Shown one piece after another: positions 1 to 8,660 of a stretch of 12,162 nt of DNA; within the stretch, counting starts at the first letter, position 1; each line of letters opens with the position of its first letter. Below the pieces are notes generated by a model. The model ran no database searches. It saw only the letters and a list, made by a program, of their open reading frames with translations, and was not told the DNA's origin. The position numbers and the translations under genes are program-made. The stretch comes from Larix sibirica (taxonomy: Eukaryota; Streptophyta; Pinopsida; Pinales; Pinaceae). The stretch covers positions 1 to 12,162 of the forward strand of contig NWUY0303913622.1 of NCBI GenBank assembly GCA_004151065.3, read 5' to 3'.

Positions 1-1
1 T

Positions 2-325
2 TTAACCCTTGAACAAAGTTCTAACTTTAAAAAATAAACTGAAGATGATCTTATTTTTAATGTCATAACATCTTCTAGTTTATCAGAGGATTTGGTTCAT
101 CCAAGTTATAATCACTTACTTAATAGCCATTCTCAAGAAAATTACACCCTAACGGATTTTATTCAACAAATTCCCCCATTATAAATTTCCCTAAACACTA
201 TGACTGAATTGCACAGTAAGCCAGTTGAGATTTTACCAGGAAAAATGTTGAATATTAATTCTAATCTTGAATTTCCCCAACAAGAACGATTAGTTGAACC
301 TGCGGATTGGCAAGAAAAAATAATC
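2..325 (+). pseudogene. Ty3/gypsy-like pol relic, region between protease and RT
   Basis: One plus-strand frame reads as protein across this stretch except for stops at 35-37 (TAA) and 182-184 (TAA). It contains phrases such as YTLTDFIQQIP, MTELHSKPVEILPG and FPQQERLVE. These resemble the linker just before reverse transcriptase in plant Ty3/gypsy polyproteins, where a P-V-x-I-L-P-G stretch is followed by a Q-Q-x-x-L-V segment. Neither protease nor RT catalytic motifs fall inside the window, so the family call rests on recalled linker wording and is only moderate. The frame stays open to 368, but the DNA changes near 325 from AT-rich to pyrimidine-rich LINE leader, so I end the relic there. 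It could also be a relic of another retroelement's pol gene. Confidence 0.5.
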
Positions 326-439
326 TCTGCTCTGCAAACCTTCTGCCGCATGCACTTCCTAGGGTTCTGATCCGCCCCTGCAACCTCACCCTGTTTCCCT
401 CCTCTCTCCCTACCCCTCCTGTACCTAGTACGCCACTTG
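325..439 (+). promoter_or_regulatory. LINE 5' leader (probable 5' UTR / internal promoter region)
   Basis: A C- and T-rich stretch lies between the gypsy-like relic and the ORF1 start, including runs such as CCCTCCTCTCTCCCTACC. LINEs carry an internal promoter downstream of their transcription start, so this is the expected place, but I see no specific promoter element. The ORF1 frame is open from 371, yet the first ATG in it is at 440. Confidence 0.45.
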
Positions 440-1948
440 ATGGACTCTCTTGGAGGGGCCGCATGCCCCTCTGGGACGGCCCCCTCCAACTCTCATCCGG
501 CTACTTCGGTTCAGATCGGATCGGTAGAGGTACCTTTGTCATTTCATGAAACCTTGACTCCTCCGCAGGATCTGCCAGCCACCAATCCTGCTTCTAGCAC
601 CAAAACCTACATTGTGAAAGCGGCTGAGAGACCCGAGCTCATGCTCCTAGCAATCTGTATCAATGCTCGATCGCAAAAACTCAAAGATCAGGCCCTGATT
701 GGAAAATTCATTGGATTCTGGCCAACTAAGCAAGCTCTGCATGGGTGGATAATGGCCAAATGGAAACCCAAGGCTCACTTCGATCTGCAGGTGGGATCGA
801 AATGTTTTTTCACCATAATATTTGATAGGATGGATGATAAAGCACACGTTGAAGATGACGGCCCCTATTGCTTCAACTCCGTAGGACTATACCTCAGACA
901 CTGGACTGAAAGGTTCAACCCCGACAAGGAATACTTTACTTGGGCACCAGTATGGATCAGAATGTACTCTCTACCTCAAGAATACTGGGATGAAGACACT
1001 CTTCAGGACATAGGAAACTCCATCGGCACCTATGTCAGAGCTGATCAACAAACCAAGAATTGTAAGTACACCTCCTACACTCGTATCTGCGTCTACATGC
1101 ATATAGCTAAGACCTTACCTGACTCTATATGTCTTAACCATGAAGATTCAGAATGGATACAACCTCTAGACTATGAGCATGTACCCTTCAAATGTAGAAG
1201 ATGTCATGAGCATGGACATTTGTATTGCGATTGCCATCTCAACAACCCCAACACCCAAGAAACAAACAAAGATAATGAAGGCTTCCAAAAATATGGTAGA
1301 AAGCGAAGGCACCAGCGCAAAGCACCTGCAGAAGAGAAAAAACCTACAAAAGGAAGCAAACAATTATCCGATCCCACTACGTCCAACAGCTTTGCGGTCC
1401 TAGAACAACATCAGGAAGAACCCATGACCAAGGACCCTTCACAAGTTACTCCTGTCCTAACCCAATTAGCCTCTGATCAGATCCCCCGGGAAACCTTCAA
1501 AAAGCCCAAAAGCCTTGTTAATCCTGAGACACCAGTCAAAGGCCAAATCCTTCCAGAGCAAGACTCCCCTGCTTAATCGCACGACCATCCATCTAGCACC
1601 CCAAGACCTGATTCCCTGATGGATGATGAGATGGTAGATCTGGACCTCGGAGAGCTGGATATACTAGGAATGGAAGATGCCTGCACCAAAAAAGCCTTCC
1701 ACTCCATACCTCCTAAGCAAATCCAATTTCTTAGAGATGCTCTCAACAAGGTCAAACACCTCAAGCTCGGAGTGCACAACCTCCCCCAAAAAGAAAAGTT
1801 CAAATCCCAGCGCGATGCCAAAAGGAAAGGGAGAAAAACCAACATTCAAAGAATCAGTCAGCAGGGTACCAAACTTGTTGTATCAGGGCAATATGCCCAG
1901 TTAACAAAATTCTTCCCCTCTTCCCCACAAGGTTCCCAATGCAATTAA
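440..1948 (+). pseudogene. LINE ORF1: DUF4283 / zinc-knuckle nucleic-acid-binding protein, one premature stop
   Basis: ORF1 proteins bind the element's RNA and act as chaperones in the ribonucleoprotein particle. Numbered from the ATG at 440, residues ~65-200 match a DUF4283 domain, with the run GKFIGFWPTKQALHGWIMAKW, then TERFNPDKEYF and WAPVWIRMYSLPQEYWDEDTL. A CCHC zinc knuckle follows at C252-x2-C255-x4-H260-x4-C265, then a basic segment (YGRKRRHQRK, ~285-293) and a polar tail. A TAA at 1574-1576 ends the open part after 378 residues. The same frame continues without a shift to a TAA at 1946-1948, and the tail (QGTKLVVSGQYAQLTKFFP) reads as protein, so the ancestral product was about 502 residues. 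The true end overlaps the ORF2 start by 10 nt. The next start upstream in frame is only a TTG at 437. The family call is firm; the premature stop is read directly. Confidence 0.9.
1939..1948 (+). promoter_or_regulatory. ORF1/ORF2 overlap ATGCAATTAA
   Basis: The ORF2 start ATG (1939-1941) precedes the ORF1 stop TAA (1946-1948), giving a 10-nt overlap with ORF2 in the -1 frame relative to ORF1. The next ORF2 residues are the conserved opening of the endonuclease (LISWNVRGLN), so the ATG is in the right place. Some non-LTR elements translate ORF2 by termination-reinitiation at such overlaps. That use here is inferred. Confidence 0.7.
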
Positions 1949-2640
1949 TCTCCTGGAATGTGAGGGGCCTCAACGGAACTACCAAACACAAAATGCTAAA
2001 GTGCAAAATCATGCAAGACAAACCCTCTGTTATTTTCCTTCAAGAAACCAAAACCACTCATGAGAAAGCCCTCTCCATTCTTTCCAAACTCTGGAAGGGC
2101 TGCCTGGCCATTGCCACTGATGCCCTCGGAGCCTCTAGGGGTATTGCAATTGCCTGGAACCCCACCTTGCTTAGCCTAAACAATTTTTCCGCCACTGCTC
2201 ACTCCCTCTCAGCCTCCTTTCACATCCTCGGCATGAATCTTTCTGGTCACATTATGAATGTCTATGGGCCTCAAACCCCCTCTGCTAAACTCCAACTTCT
2301 TGATTCTATTTCCTGGTTCTCCACGTAGCACCCCAACTCCATTCTCATCATAGGGGGGGACTTTAACATGATCACCTCTCTTCAGGAAAAGAAAGGGGGA
2401 CGCTGTTATCTCACTCCAGAGGACACTCTCTTCAAAACGTGCATCAATGACTGTAATCTCATCGATCTTTGATCCTCAGATGGACTCTACACTTGGAACA
2501 ATCGCAGAGGAGGGATACAACAAATCGCCTCCCGGCTTGACCGTTTCTAATCTCCAACCAGGCCATGAATGCAGGAGGTCTTCTCACCACCGTTGTTCTT
2601 CCTTCAGCAGGCTCTGACCACTGGCCGATCTCATTAAATT
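1939..2640 (+). other. ORF2 domain: APE-type endonuclease
   Basis: This is the exonuclease-endonuclease-phosphatase fold that makes the first-strand nick. Visible active-site motifs: SWNVRGLN at the N terminus (Asn7), FLQETKT (Glu36), NVYGP, GGDFN (2353-2367, Asp and Asn), LDRF (2536-2547) and SDHWPIS (Asp 2616-2618, His 2619-2621). All key residues survive although stops at 2326 and 2470 and a one-base loss at ~2548 interrupt the domain. Confidence 0.88.
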
Positions 2641-3399
2641 GGATCCACTCAGGAAACAAAAAATTCTGCCCCTTTTGTTTTGAAAAGTTCTGGCTCACTC
2701 ATCCCTCCTTTTAGGACACCATTCGCACTTGGTGGCTTAATATGACTGTCACTGGCCGCTCCAAAATGGCCATCTTCCACAGCAAGCTCAAGCTCCTTCG
2801 TTCCTTCCTGTGCACCTGGAACAAAACCACCTTTGGTAATATCTTCACAACCAAGAGCGAACTTGAAAGAAGCCTGGAAATCATCCAAAAGAGCATCATG
2901 GATCAGGGCCTAACAGAGGAGCTCAAATCTCAGCAACAGGCAAAACTCACCCAGCTAAACACCCGATGTGAACAAGAAGAAATACTGTGGAAATAGAAAT
3001 CTAGAGCCAACTAGCTCAAAGAAGGAGAAAAAAACACCACATTCTTCCACCGTACTACCATTCAACACAGGATGCACAATAGAATCAACTCGCTGAGATC
3101 CACCACTAGGGGAGAAATCAAAGATCAGGAGGAAATCAAACAGGAACTGGTCAGCCACTTCCACTCTCTACTCACTGAAGACAATGGTGATCGTTCTCAA
3201 GCCATCAACAGGGTCATTTGCCACATTCCCTCTACCCGCACGCCAGAACACAATGCTGCTCTAATGAAGGAAATCACCATGGCCGAGCTGGAAGCAGCAA
3301 TCAATCAAATGGAAGAAGGCATAGCCCCAAGCTCGGACGGCTTCACGATCAATTTCTTCCACTTCTGCTGGGACTTCCTCAAACAGGAGGTCCTTGACC

Positions 3400-4110
3400 T
3401 GGTTGAGGAATCCAGAACCAAACAACGGGTACTCCCTGCACTCAACGCCACCTTTCTCACCCTCATCCCCAAGGACACCAGTGCCAACACCCCCAACAAG
3501 TTCAGGCATATTTCCCTCTGCAATGTGATTTACAAAATCATAACCAAAGTGGTTTCCAATCGTCTCAAAGTCCTCCTTCCCATCCTCATTTATCCTGAGA
3601 AAACAGGCTACGTTGAAGGGCGGAAAATCCTTAACGGCATCATCTTGGCGCATGAAATGATTCACTCCCTTAAAACCACCAAAAATCCTAGGATGTTGGT
3701 CAAGCTCGATCTCTCAAAATCCTTTGATAGACTCAACTGGAACTTCATTGAAAAAATGCTCTTGTCCTTTGGTTTCTGTCGAGAGAGGACAAACTGGATT
3801 CTTGTGCTCACCTCCTCCACCTTCTTTTCCATCTTTGTCAATGGGTATCTCTCTTCCACCTTCTCTCCCTCAAGAGGCATTCGTTAAGGAGATCCCCTCT
3901 CCCCCTTCCTCTTTATCCTCATGGCTAAGGGATTGGGACAAACACTTAAAGCTGAGATAGCAGTTGGAACCCTCATAGGTCTTGCCCTTCACGGCAAGCC
4001 TCCCACTGCCTATCAACAATTTGTGGATGATAACCTCCTCTTTTCCCATCCCTCTGTTCAGGAAGCCTCCACCCTTAAGCGCATTCTACAAACCTACTCT
4101 GAATCCTCTG
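3400..4110 (+). other. ORF2 domain: reverse transcriptase core
   Basis: RNA-directed DNA polymerase of the non-LTR type. In order: the finger motif LNATFLTLIPK, then FRHISLCNVIYKIITK (the usual Pro after Arg is His here), the first catalytic Asp in KLDLSKSFDRLNW (Asp at 3708-3710), SRGIR followed by a TAA where Gln is expected (3885-3887) and then GDPLSPFLF, and the catalytic pair in QFVDDNLLF (FVDD at 4020-4031). The three catalytic aspartates are intact. The thumb region (SLPSKYLGAPLF and LNLPNRLVLLKSILQSMP) follows downstream of the core. Confidence 0.93.
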
Positions 4111-5059
4111 GTGCAGTTGTGAACCTGGAAAAATCGCAGCTCTTCTTCTTTCACACTGATCCAGTCACTCAAAGAAACATCTCCCGCATTCTCGGCTACT
4201 CCACGGCCTCCCTCCCCTCCAAATACCTGGGAGCCCCTCTCTTCGACTCTGCCATCAAGCACTCCTCCTGGAGAGAACTCCTTGACAAGCTCAAAAGTAA
4301 AATTTCTTCCTGGACCTTCTGCTCCCTTAACCTACCCAACAGATTAGTCCTCCTCAAATCTATCCTTCAATCCATGCCGCTCTATCTTTTTCTGTCCTTG
4401 CTGCCCCCACTTGGGTCCTTAAGTCTCTGAGAAAAATTCAAAAATCCTTTCTTTGGGGAGGCACTCATAATAACCGCAAGTGGGCCCTTGTTAAATGGGA
4501 CACACTCTGCAAAACTAAGCGACAGGGAGGCCTAGGGCTCAGAGACCCTGCTATTAACAATCAAGTATTCTCTGCAAAAATTTGGTGGAAATGGGTCACG
4601 GATTCAGTCTCCCCCTGGAGTCTTCTTTGGAACATCAAATATGCCCCCCTCTGGTCGGTCCAGTAGTGCATCCGCTTTAATCAAAACCCCCCAGGATATC
4701 TAATCTGGAAAGCAGCCAACTGTCAAAGATTCATCATTCAGCAACATTGTTTTTGGGAAATTAGAAACGGACTTCAAGCCAATTTCTGGCAAGATTCTTG
4801 GCAACAACTCCCTAGTCTTCAAACCCCTGCCCTCTCTCACGATCTCTAGGCGCACAGCGAGCACAACAAATATCATTCCGTTCATGATTATTGGATTCCC
4901 TCTGAATCCGGCAAAAACCGTGCTTAGAAACCTCTCAGCACGTGGGACCCTCCTGTCGTGGCCGTCGACACTGAGCCCCTCTGACATTACCTCATGTCCA
5001 GGCAAATCAGAATCAACAATGATCACGACATTCTTCGTTGGGGCCACCTTCCTGCTGGT

Positions 5060-5340
5060 ACCTTCTCCACCAAAGAAGCCTATCACATTCTCACTGATAC
5101 TCCGGAAGAGCAGCCTAACCCCATCTGGAAATTAATTTGGGACTCCCAACTTTGGCCAAAAGTCTCCTCCTTCCTCTGGCTCCTTGGCCACAGACGCATC
5201 CTCACTTGGGACAACATCCAAAGAAGAGGCTTCCAACGCCCCTAGTGGTGCCCCATGTGCGAAACCCATCCGGAAAGCATTGACCATCTGCTTAGCTCTT
5301 GTGATGAAGCTTCGAACTTATGGGACAAAGTCGAATAGCT
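5060..5340 (+). other. ORF2 domain: zf-RVT zinc-binding region
   Basis: This domain is found after RT in plant LINE proteins. It begins near FSTKEAYHILTD and continues through WPKVSSFLWLLGHRRILTWDN to a cysteine/histidine cluster: CPMC (5249-5260), His in IDHLL (5285-5287) and Cys in SSC (5300-5302). The zinc ligands look intact. TAG stops at 5243 and 5336 flank the cluster. Confidence 0.82.
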
Positions 5341-5724
5341 CTGCAACCGTACCAACAGGGTTAACGATGACGCGGTCAAAAATATCTCCTGTTGGTCCCC
5401 CAAGCCATTCCAAAGCCCCCTACTTAACCATCTCTGGAGTCTCATCCCTGGTCTGGTCATGTGGAATATTTGGAAAGAATGAAACAGAAGAATCTTTGAC
5501 TCCAAAAAGAAGCCTCTACTGGAGGTCTGGTCCAGCATCACCCTTAACCTCTCAGAAACTCTCTCCCTCTCAACCAAGAGTCCTGCTGACTTCCCCACCC
5601 TCCCCTCTGAAAAAGCTATTCTTTTGAATTGGAATCTCCTTCTCCACCCCACTCCCTGCCCTCCCCGCGCCTGTACGGCTGCACTCCCAGCATGGAACTC
5701 TAGAGCAAGCCCCCTCATGCCTTC

Positions 5725-6130
5725 TTCAAGCTAAATTTTGATGGCGCTTCCAAAGGAAACCCTGGACCGGCTGGCTATGGAGGGGCTATCCGTGACAAAA
5801 AAGGAGACATCAGATTCTTGGTCATGGGTTCCATAGGCCACGATACCAACAATGTTGCAGAACACACTGGCCTTCTAGAAGGACTAAACTGCACCAACAA
5901 TCATCGTTTGTTGCCTCTCATCATCGAAGGAGACTCCAAAATCATCCTCTCCTTAGCAAGTCGTCTCCACAATGGAGCCAGAGCAGAAAAACTCTCCACC
6001 AGCTGGAGACTTGACCAAAAGCTTCAGGAACTAGCCAACTCCATCAGGACCGCCAGCTCCGTCTCGTTCCAGCACGTCAGGAGGAAAGCTAATGCTCTTG
6101 CCGACTATCTTGCCAATGAGGGGGTCACCT
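5725..6130 (+). other. ORF2 domain: C-terminal RNase H (RVT_3, archaea-like type)
   Basis: This domain degrades the RNA strand of the RNA-DNA hybrid; many plant L1 elements carry it at the ORF2 C terminus. The four acidic active-site residues can be placed: Asp in LNFDGASKGNPG (5740-5742), Glu in NNVAEHTGLLEGL (5860-5862), Asp in IEGDSKII (5932-5934) and Asp in NALADYLANEG (6103-6105). The domain has no stop inside it. It lies one frame back from the upstream part because one base was lost between 5704 and 5724. A polar, His- and Thr-rich tail of about 90 residues runs to the TAA at 6418-6420 and matches nothing I know. Confidence 0.9.
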
Positions 6131-6420
6131 GCAACATGGCCTACTTTGAAGAAGCTCTCACGACTGCCACCTCCAGCAACATTGCCCTTCAATGCAGAAC
6201 TTTGGACAACCTGGACATCAATCCCTCGGATACGGGTGACAATAGAGGACATGGCAGCATGCAAAGGGATCACATGCCTCATACCCATGCTCCCCTCCCC
6301 CGTGGCATCATACACCACGTTACCATGCCATCTGCCACCACGGAGCTAGTCGACGGTGTGCACAAACCAACGGAGACCCCTCATAACTATGAGGCGATGT
6401 CAAGTCGCCACCTTCATTAA

Positions 6421-6644
6421 CTCGACGTCCCTCCATGCACACTGTCCACCATCGACCCTTAGATCTTCTGCGTGTGAGGCCCTGCCAGCCTGCTAGCTAG
6501 CCTCCCCTTCTCCTCATCAATACTCAGTCTCGGCCCTCACTATTCTGCGTCTTCGCTCACCGTGCTCTACTCCTGCGCATCCCCTCTGCCCCGCTCCTGC
6601 ATGCTCAACCCTCTACTCCTACTTCTCCCAGTGCCTCCTGCACC
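6421..6644 (+). other. Pyrimidine-rich spacer between ORF2 and ORF3
   Basis: A 224-nt stretch dominated by C and T, with many CTCC, CCTC and TCCTG runs. It resembles a 5' leader in composition and ends directly at a CACCATGG start context. The ORF3 frame is open back to 6501 (TAG at 6498-6500) but has no ATG before 6645. It may be an unstructured leader allowing separate translation of ORF3, or the remnant of a captured transcript's 5' UTR. Both are inference. Confidence 0.45.
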
Positions 6645-7616
6645 ATGGGCAGACCCAAAGGAACCAGCTCCGGCGAGAAGAAGGCCACCCAGAAAAATAA
6701 GAAGGGCAAGATGGGTTACAAAGCGAAAATCTCCACCCCTGTTCGCTTTCTGATTGACAATTGGGAGGCCCGTCTCATCTCAGACACCCTCAACAGCAAT
6801 GACCCGACTCAACATTGGGATCCCTACTAGCTAACAAAGAATATGCTGAGCGATCTAATGGAAGACATGCTCACCAACTCGGCCTCTGCCAGGGTTGCAA
6901 CCTAGTCTCTCAGTGCCTCTTTGCCAAATATGGCAGCCATTCTGCACAGCCTCGAGAGAGCCTTCGGCTGGGACTCCTATGCACCAGCTTGCCACCTCCG
7001 CTGTGATCTAAGCTCCATAAGTAGTATCCCAAGCCCCTCGTCCTCACCTTCTGCAGGAAGACATGATTTTTTTAGCCCCGCGGCTCCCTTCTTCAGTACC
7101 CAGGCTCCCCCTAGCTCCACGCATGGCTTCGGCACTTTGGCCACCTCCCTTGGTCTTGGCTCCCTCGCCAACGCGCAGAGCTGCAGGGTCTCTCCACCTG
7201 GAAACATCGCTTTGTTCTCCGGCAGAGCCACCCCTCCTGGACTGCTAATCCCCAGTGCTAGAAAGGCTCACATCCCCTCGACCAGGTTCAACACTGTGTA
7301 GCTCCGCAACAGCTTCCTAAAAGGCAAGGACCCTCCTCAACGGTCCTTCCCCATCCCCTCCACTCTTGGGCCAATTCTTGCTAAACGCACCAAAAACGAG
7401 CCGGATGGTGGCTTCCCTTCTCTCATAAAGACTTCACCCCTGCCCATCAAATTGCATGTGTGCGACACTCGGACTGCGACGAGGAGCTCCTCTATTGGCA
7501 GCACTGTGCCTAAAGCTCGGGACGAGGATGACAACAACTGCTACAGTTGCCCCATCATAGAAGAAATCCCCTCGGATGCTGAAGCGCCCAAAACTGCCGG
7601 TCAGCTTGGTTCTTAG
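6645..7616 (+). pseudogene. LINE ORF3: unassigned 323-residue frame downstream of ORF2, three TAG stops
   Basis: I do not recognise this protein. The frame starts at an ATG in CACCATGG context and runs 323 codons to a TAG at 7614-7616. It is interrupted by TAG at 6828, 6903 and 7299 (codons 62, 87, 219) and has no frameshift. The N terminus is basic (MGRPKG, then eight Lys between residues 12 and 28, nuclear-signal-like; GRPKG recalls an AT-hook core). A segment with hydrophobic and charged residues follows (PVRFLIDNWEARLISDTL; later NMAAILHSLERAFGWDSY). Next come a Ser/Pro-rich part (~122-160), a Pro-rich part (~229-270), and a tail with an acidic patch (DEDD, 293-296) and a CYSC pair (299-302). 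The stops are of the type that dominates ORF2 decay, which suggests the frame was once coding in this element. It could instead be a captured host transcript, or chance openness in C-rich DNA. Confidence 0.6.
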
Positions 7617-7853
7617 CAGGTCTTTTTCTGTTGTTTTTTGGTCTTTTGTTAAATCATCTTTCACTCCGACTATAGCTAGCCTTCATGGCTTCGTTGTCGC
7701 ACCCTGATATCAGGGTTTTTTGAACTCTTCCGGCCTGTATGACCAGTATGTTTATGTTTATGGTTCTCATAGGTGGTCTCTGTTAAATCCACCTCTGTTT
7801 GTACTCTCTACTGTAATTTTACTTCTTTCAGCTTAATAGAATTTGCAGACATT
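7617..7853 (+). other. LINE 3' UTR
   Basis: A T-rich stretch after the last frame, as is usual for plant L1 3' ends, carrying runs such as TTTTTTGGTCTTTTG. It contains a 16-nt perfect palindrome (7701-7716) and an AATAGA (7835-7840), a one-base variant of AATAAA, 14 nt before the A tail. No coding potential is seen. Confidence 0.75.
7701..7716 (+). other. Perfect 16-nt palindrome followed by a T run in the 3' UTR
   Basis: ACCCTGATATCAGGGT equals its own reverse complement, and T continues from 7716 to 7721. As RNA, the C/G-rich arms could pair as a short hairpin or as a dimer between two element RNAs. LINE reverse transcriptases often recognise a 3' hairpin in their own RNA, so this is a candidate recognition element. 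The role is inferred. Confidence 0.5.
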
Positions 7854-7865
7854 AAAAAAAAAAAA
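7854..7865 (+). repeat. LINE poly(A) tail, A12
   Basis: Twelve uninterrupted A residues directly follow GCAGACATT. Target-primed reverse transcription starts on the A tail, so this marks the 3' boundary. The next base (C at 7866) is flanking DNA, which is homologous to sequence near 8661. Confidence 0.9.
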
Positions 7866-7866
7866 C

Positions 7867-8115
7867 AATAAACATATAAGGGAAGACATGGGAATGGTGC
7901 ATGAAATCATAACTCTTTACAACTTCATGAATGGATTTAGCTATGACATAAAGCTTCCCTTTGCATGATATTTCAAATTTCAAATTTGAGAAAGACAGAT
8001 GGCAATGATGACATGCAATTGCATATGGACATTCCAAATGACATTGCCATTTATTCCAACAAGGAGAAGGGTTCACAAGGCATGTCTTAGAAAATGTGTC
8101 CAATTGACAACAGGT
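7867..8115 (+). pseudogene. Coding relic, copy A of a diverged direct repeat, abutting the LINE tail
   Basis: This stretch aligns with 8661-~8900 at offsets of 794 to 783 bp (for example AAGGGAAGACAT at 7878 and 8672, GATATTTCAAA at 7967 and 8758). The reading frame is shared. From 7894 one frame reads MVHEIITLYNFMNGF, against VVHGMYILYTLINAF at 8686. After small indels, including a tandem CAAATTT duplication at about 7974-7987, it reads ISNLRKTDGNDDMQLH and then DIPNDIAIY, against ISNLKMIHRNDD and AFDIGMYLK in copy B. A TAG ends it near 8085. Family unknown. Similarity begins at the LINE boundary, so the LINE may have truncated this copy. Confidence 0.5.
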
Positions 8116-8660
8116 GCTTTTTTTTAACTTTGGTAGGAACAAAATATATATACTATTTTTTTTATTTTGCTTATATAGAGCATAAAGAAATTTAACGGCC
8201 ACAACCACAAGGTTTTGCACAAAGAAAAAGAGCGAAGAAAATTTGACAATTCAATAGAACAGTGTCTAGACTCTTTGTTTTTTTAATAGAATGAAATGAC
8301 AACTAGGAAAAGAAAAAGCAGAACATTATGCCATCATGCAGACAGTATTTAAATATTTGTTTCTTTAAAAAAATGTGTTTGACTTGCTATTTTTCAAAAC
8401 AAAAGACTTTGGTCTAGGAAGATGGCAATTAAAAAAACAAGAGTGTTTTTTTCTTTCTTTCTTTCATCAAATGACACTTGTAGAAATGCATCAACCATGG
8501 GGATGGTATGAAAAAGCAAAGGAAGACAACATTAAATGTTTTTTTACCACATGATTGTTGCATATAACAACACAATAGTTCAACTATCATGTTCATGAGA
8601 TTCTTTGTTTCCAATGCTTATGAAAACGCAAGCATCCATCGAAACTATGCCATTATTAAC
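8116..8660. other. AT-rich stretch without a gene, between repeat copies A and B
   Basis: No frame of meaningful length or recognisable protein on either strand. It holds several A and T runs and a short (CTTT)n tract at about 8451-8464. I see no convincing similarity to the sequence after copy B, so the two copies appear to share only their first ~250 bp. Confidence 0.5.

Larger units (their letters stand above)
1939..6420 (+). pseudogene. LINE ORF2 polyprotein: endonuclease, reverse transcriptase, zf-RVT, RNase H
   Basis: This protein nicks target DNA, primes reverse transcription on the nick and copies the element RNA. The ancestral length, counting the three lost bases, is about 1,494 residues. 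The frame moves by a one-base loss at ~2548, at ~4386-4391 (a T run) and between 5704 and 5724. Stops sit at 2326 TAG, 2470 TGA, 2712 TAG, 2994 TAG, 3012 TAG, 3885 TAA, 4664 TAG, 4847 TAG, 4925 TAG, 4982 TGA, 5243 TAG, 5336 TAG and 5480 TGA. Protein similarity continues smoothly across every break, for example LWK-stop-KSRAN-stop-LKEGEKN, where plant L1 proteins normally have Gln and Trp. Catalytic motifs of all three enzymes remain visible and are given in the domain entries. No product of full length can be made. Confidence 0.94.
325..7865 (+). mobile_element. Near full-length L1-type LINE (non-LTR retrotransposon), decayed
   Basis: Order along the element: leader, ORF1 with DUF4283 and CCHC knuckle, ORF2 with APE-type endonuclease, reverse transcriptase, zf-RVT and RNase H, a third long frame, T-rich 3' UTR and A12 tail. 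This is the plant L1 architecture plus an extra frame. All domains are present in order, so the copy is not 5'-truncated in the usual way. By my reading there are 17 in-frame stops (12 TAG, 3 TGA, 2 TAA) and three one-base losses, so it cannot move on its own. The 3' end is fixed by the A tail. The 5' end near 325 is placed only by the change in composition and could be off by some tens of bases. No clean target-site duplication was found. Confidence 0.93.

Noticed and set aside
3261-3665. 134-codon antisense frame within the reverse transcriptase region
   Set aside because: Shadow of the coding plus strand, whose RT motifs are unmistakable.
5184-5627. 147-codon plus-strand frame overlapping ORF2
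   Set aside because: It is out of register with the zf-RVT frame, which has the expected Cys/His cluster; this frame has no recognisable motif.
440-7616. TAG read through or reassigned, because most breaks are TAG
   Set aside because: TGA and TAA stops and three frameshifts are also present, and the other evidence points to an ordinary plant nuclear repeat, so decay explains the pattern.
310-7875. A-rich target-site duplication (CAAGAAAAAATAA on the left against AAAAACAATAA on the right)
   Set aside because: Low complexity with mismatches, and it overlaps the A tail; it cannot be told apart from chance.
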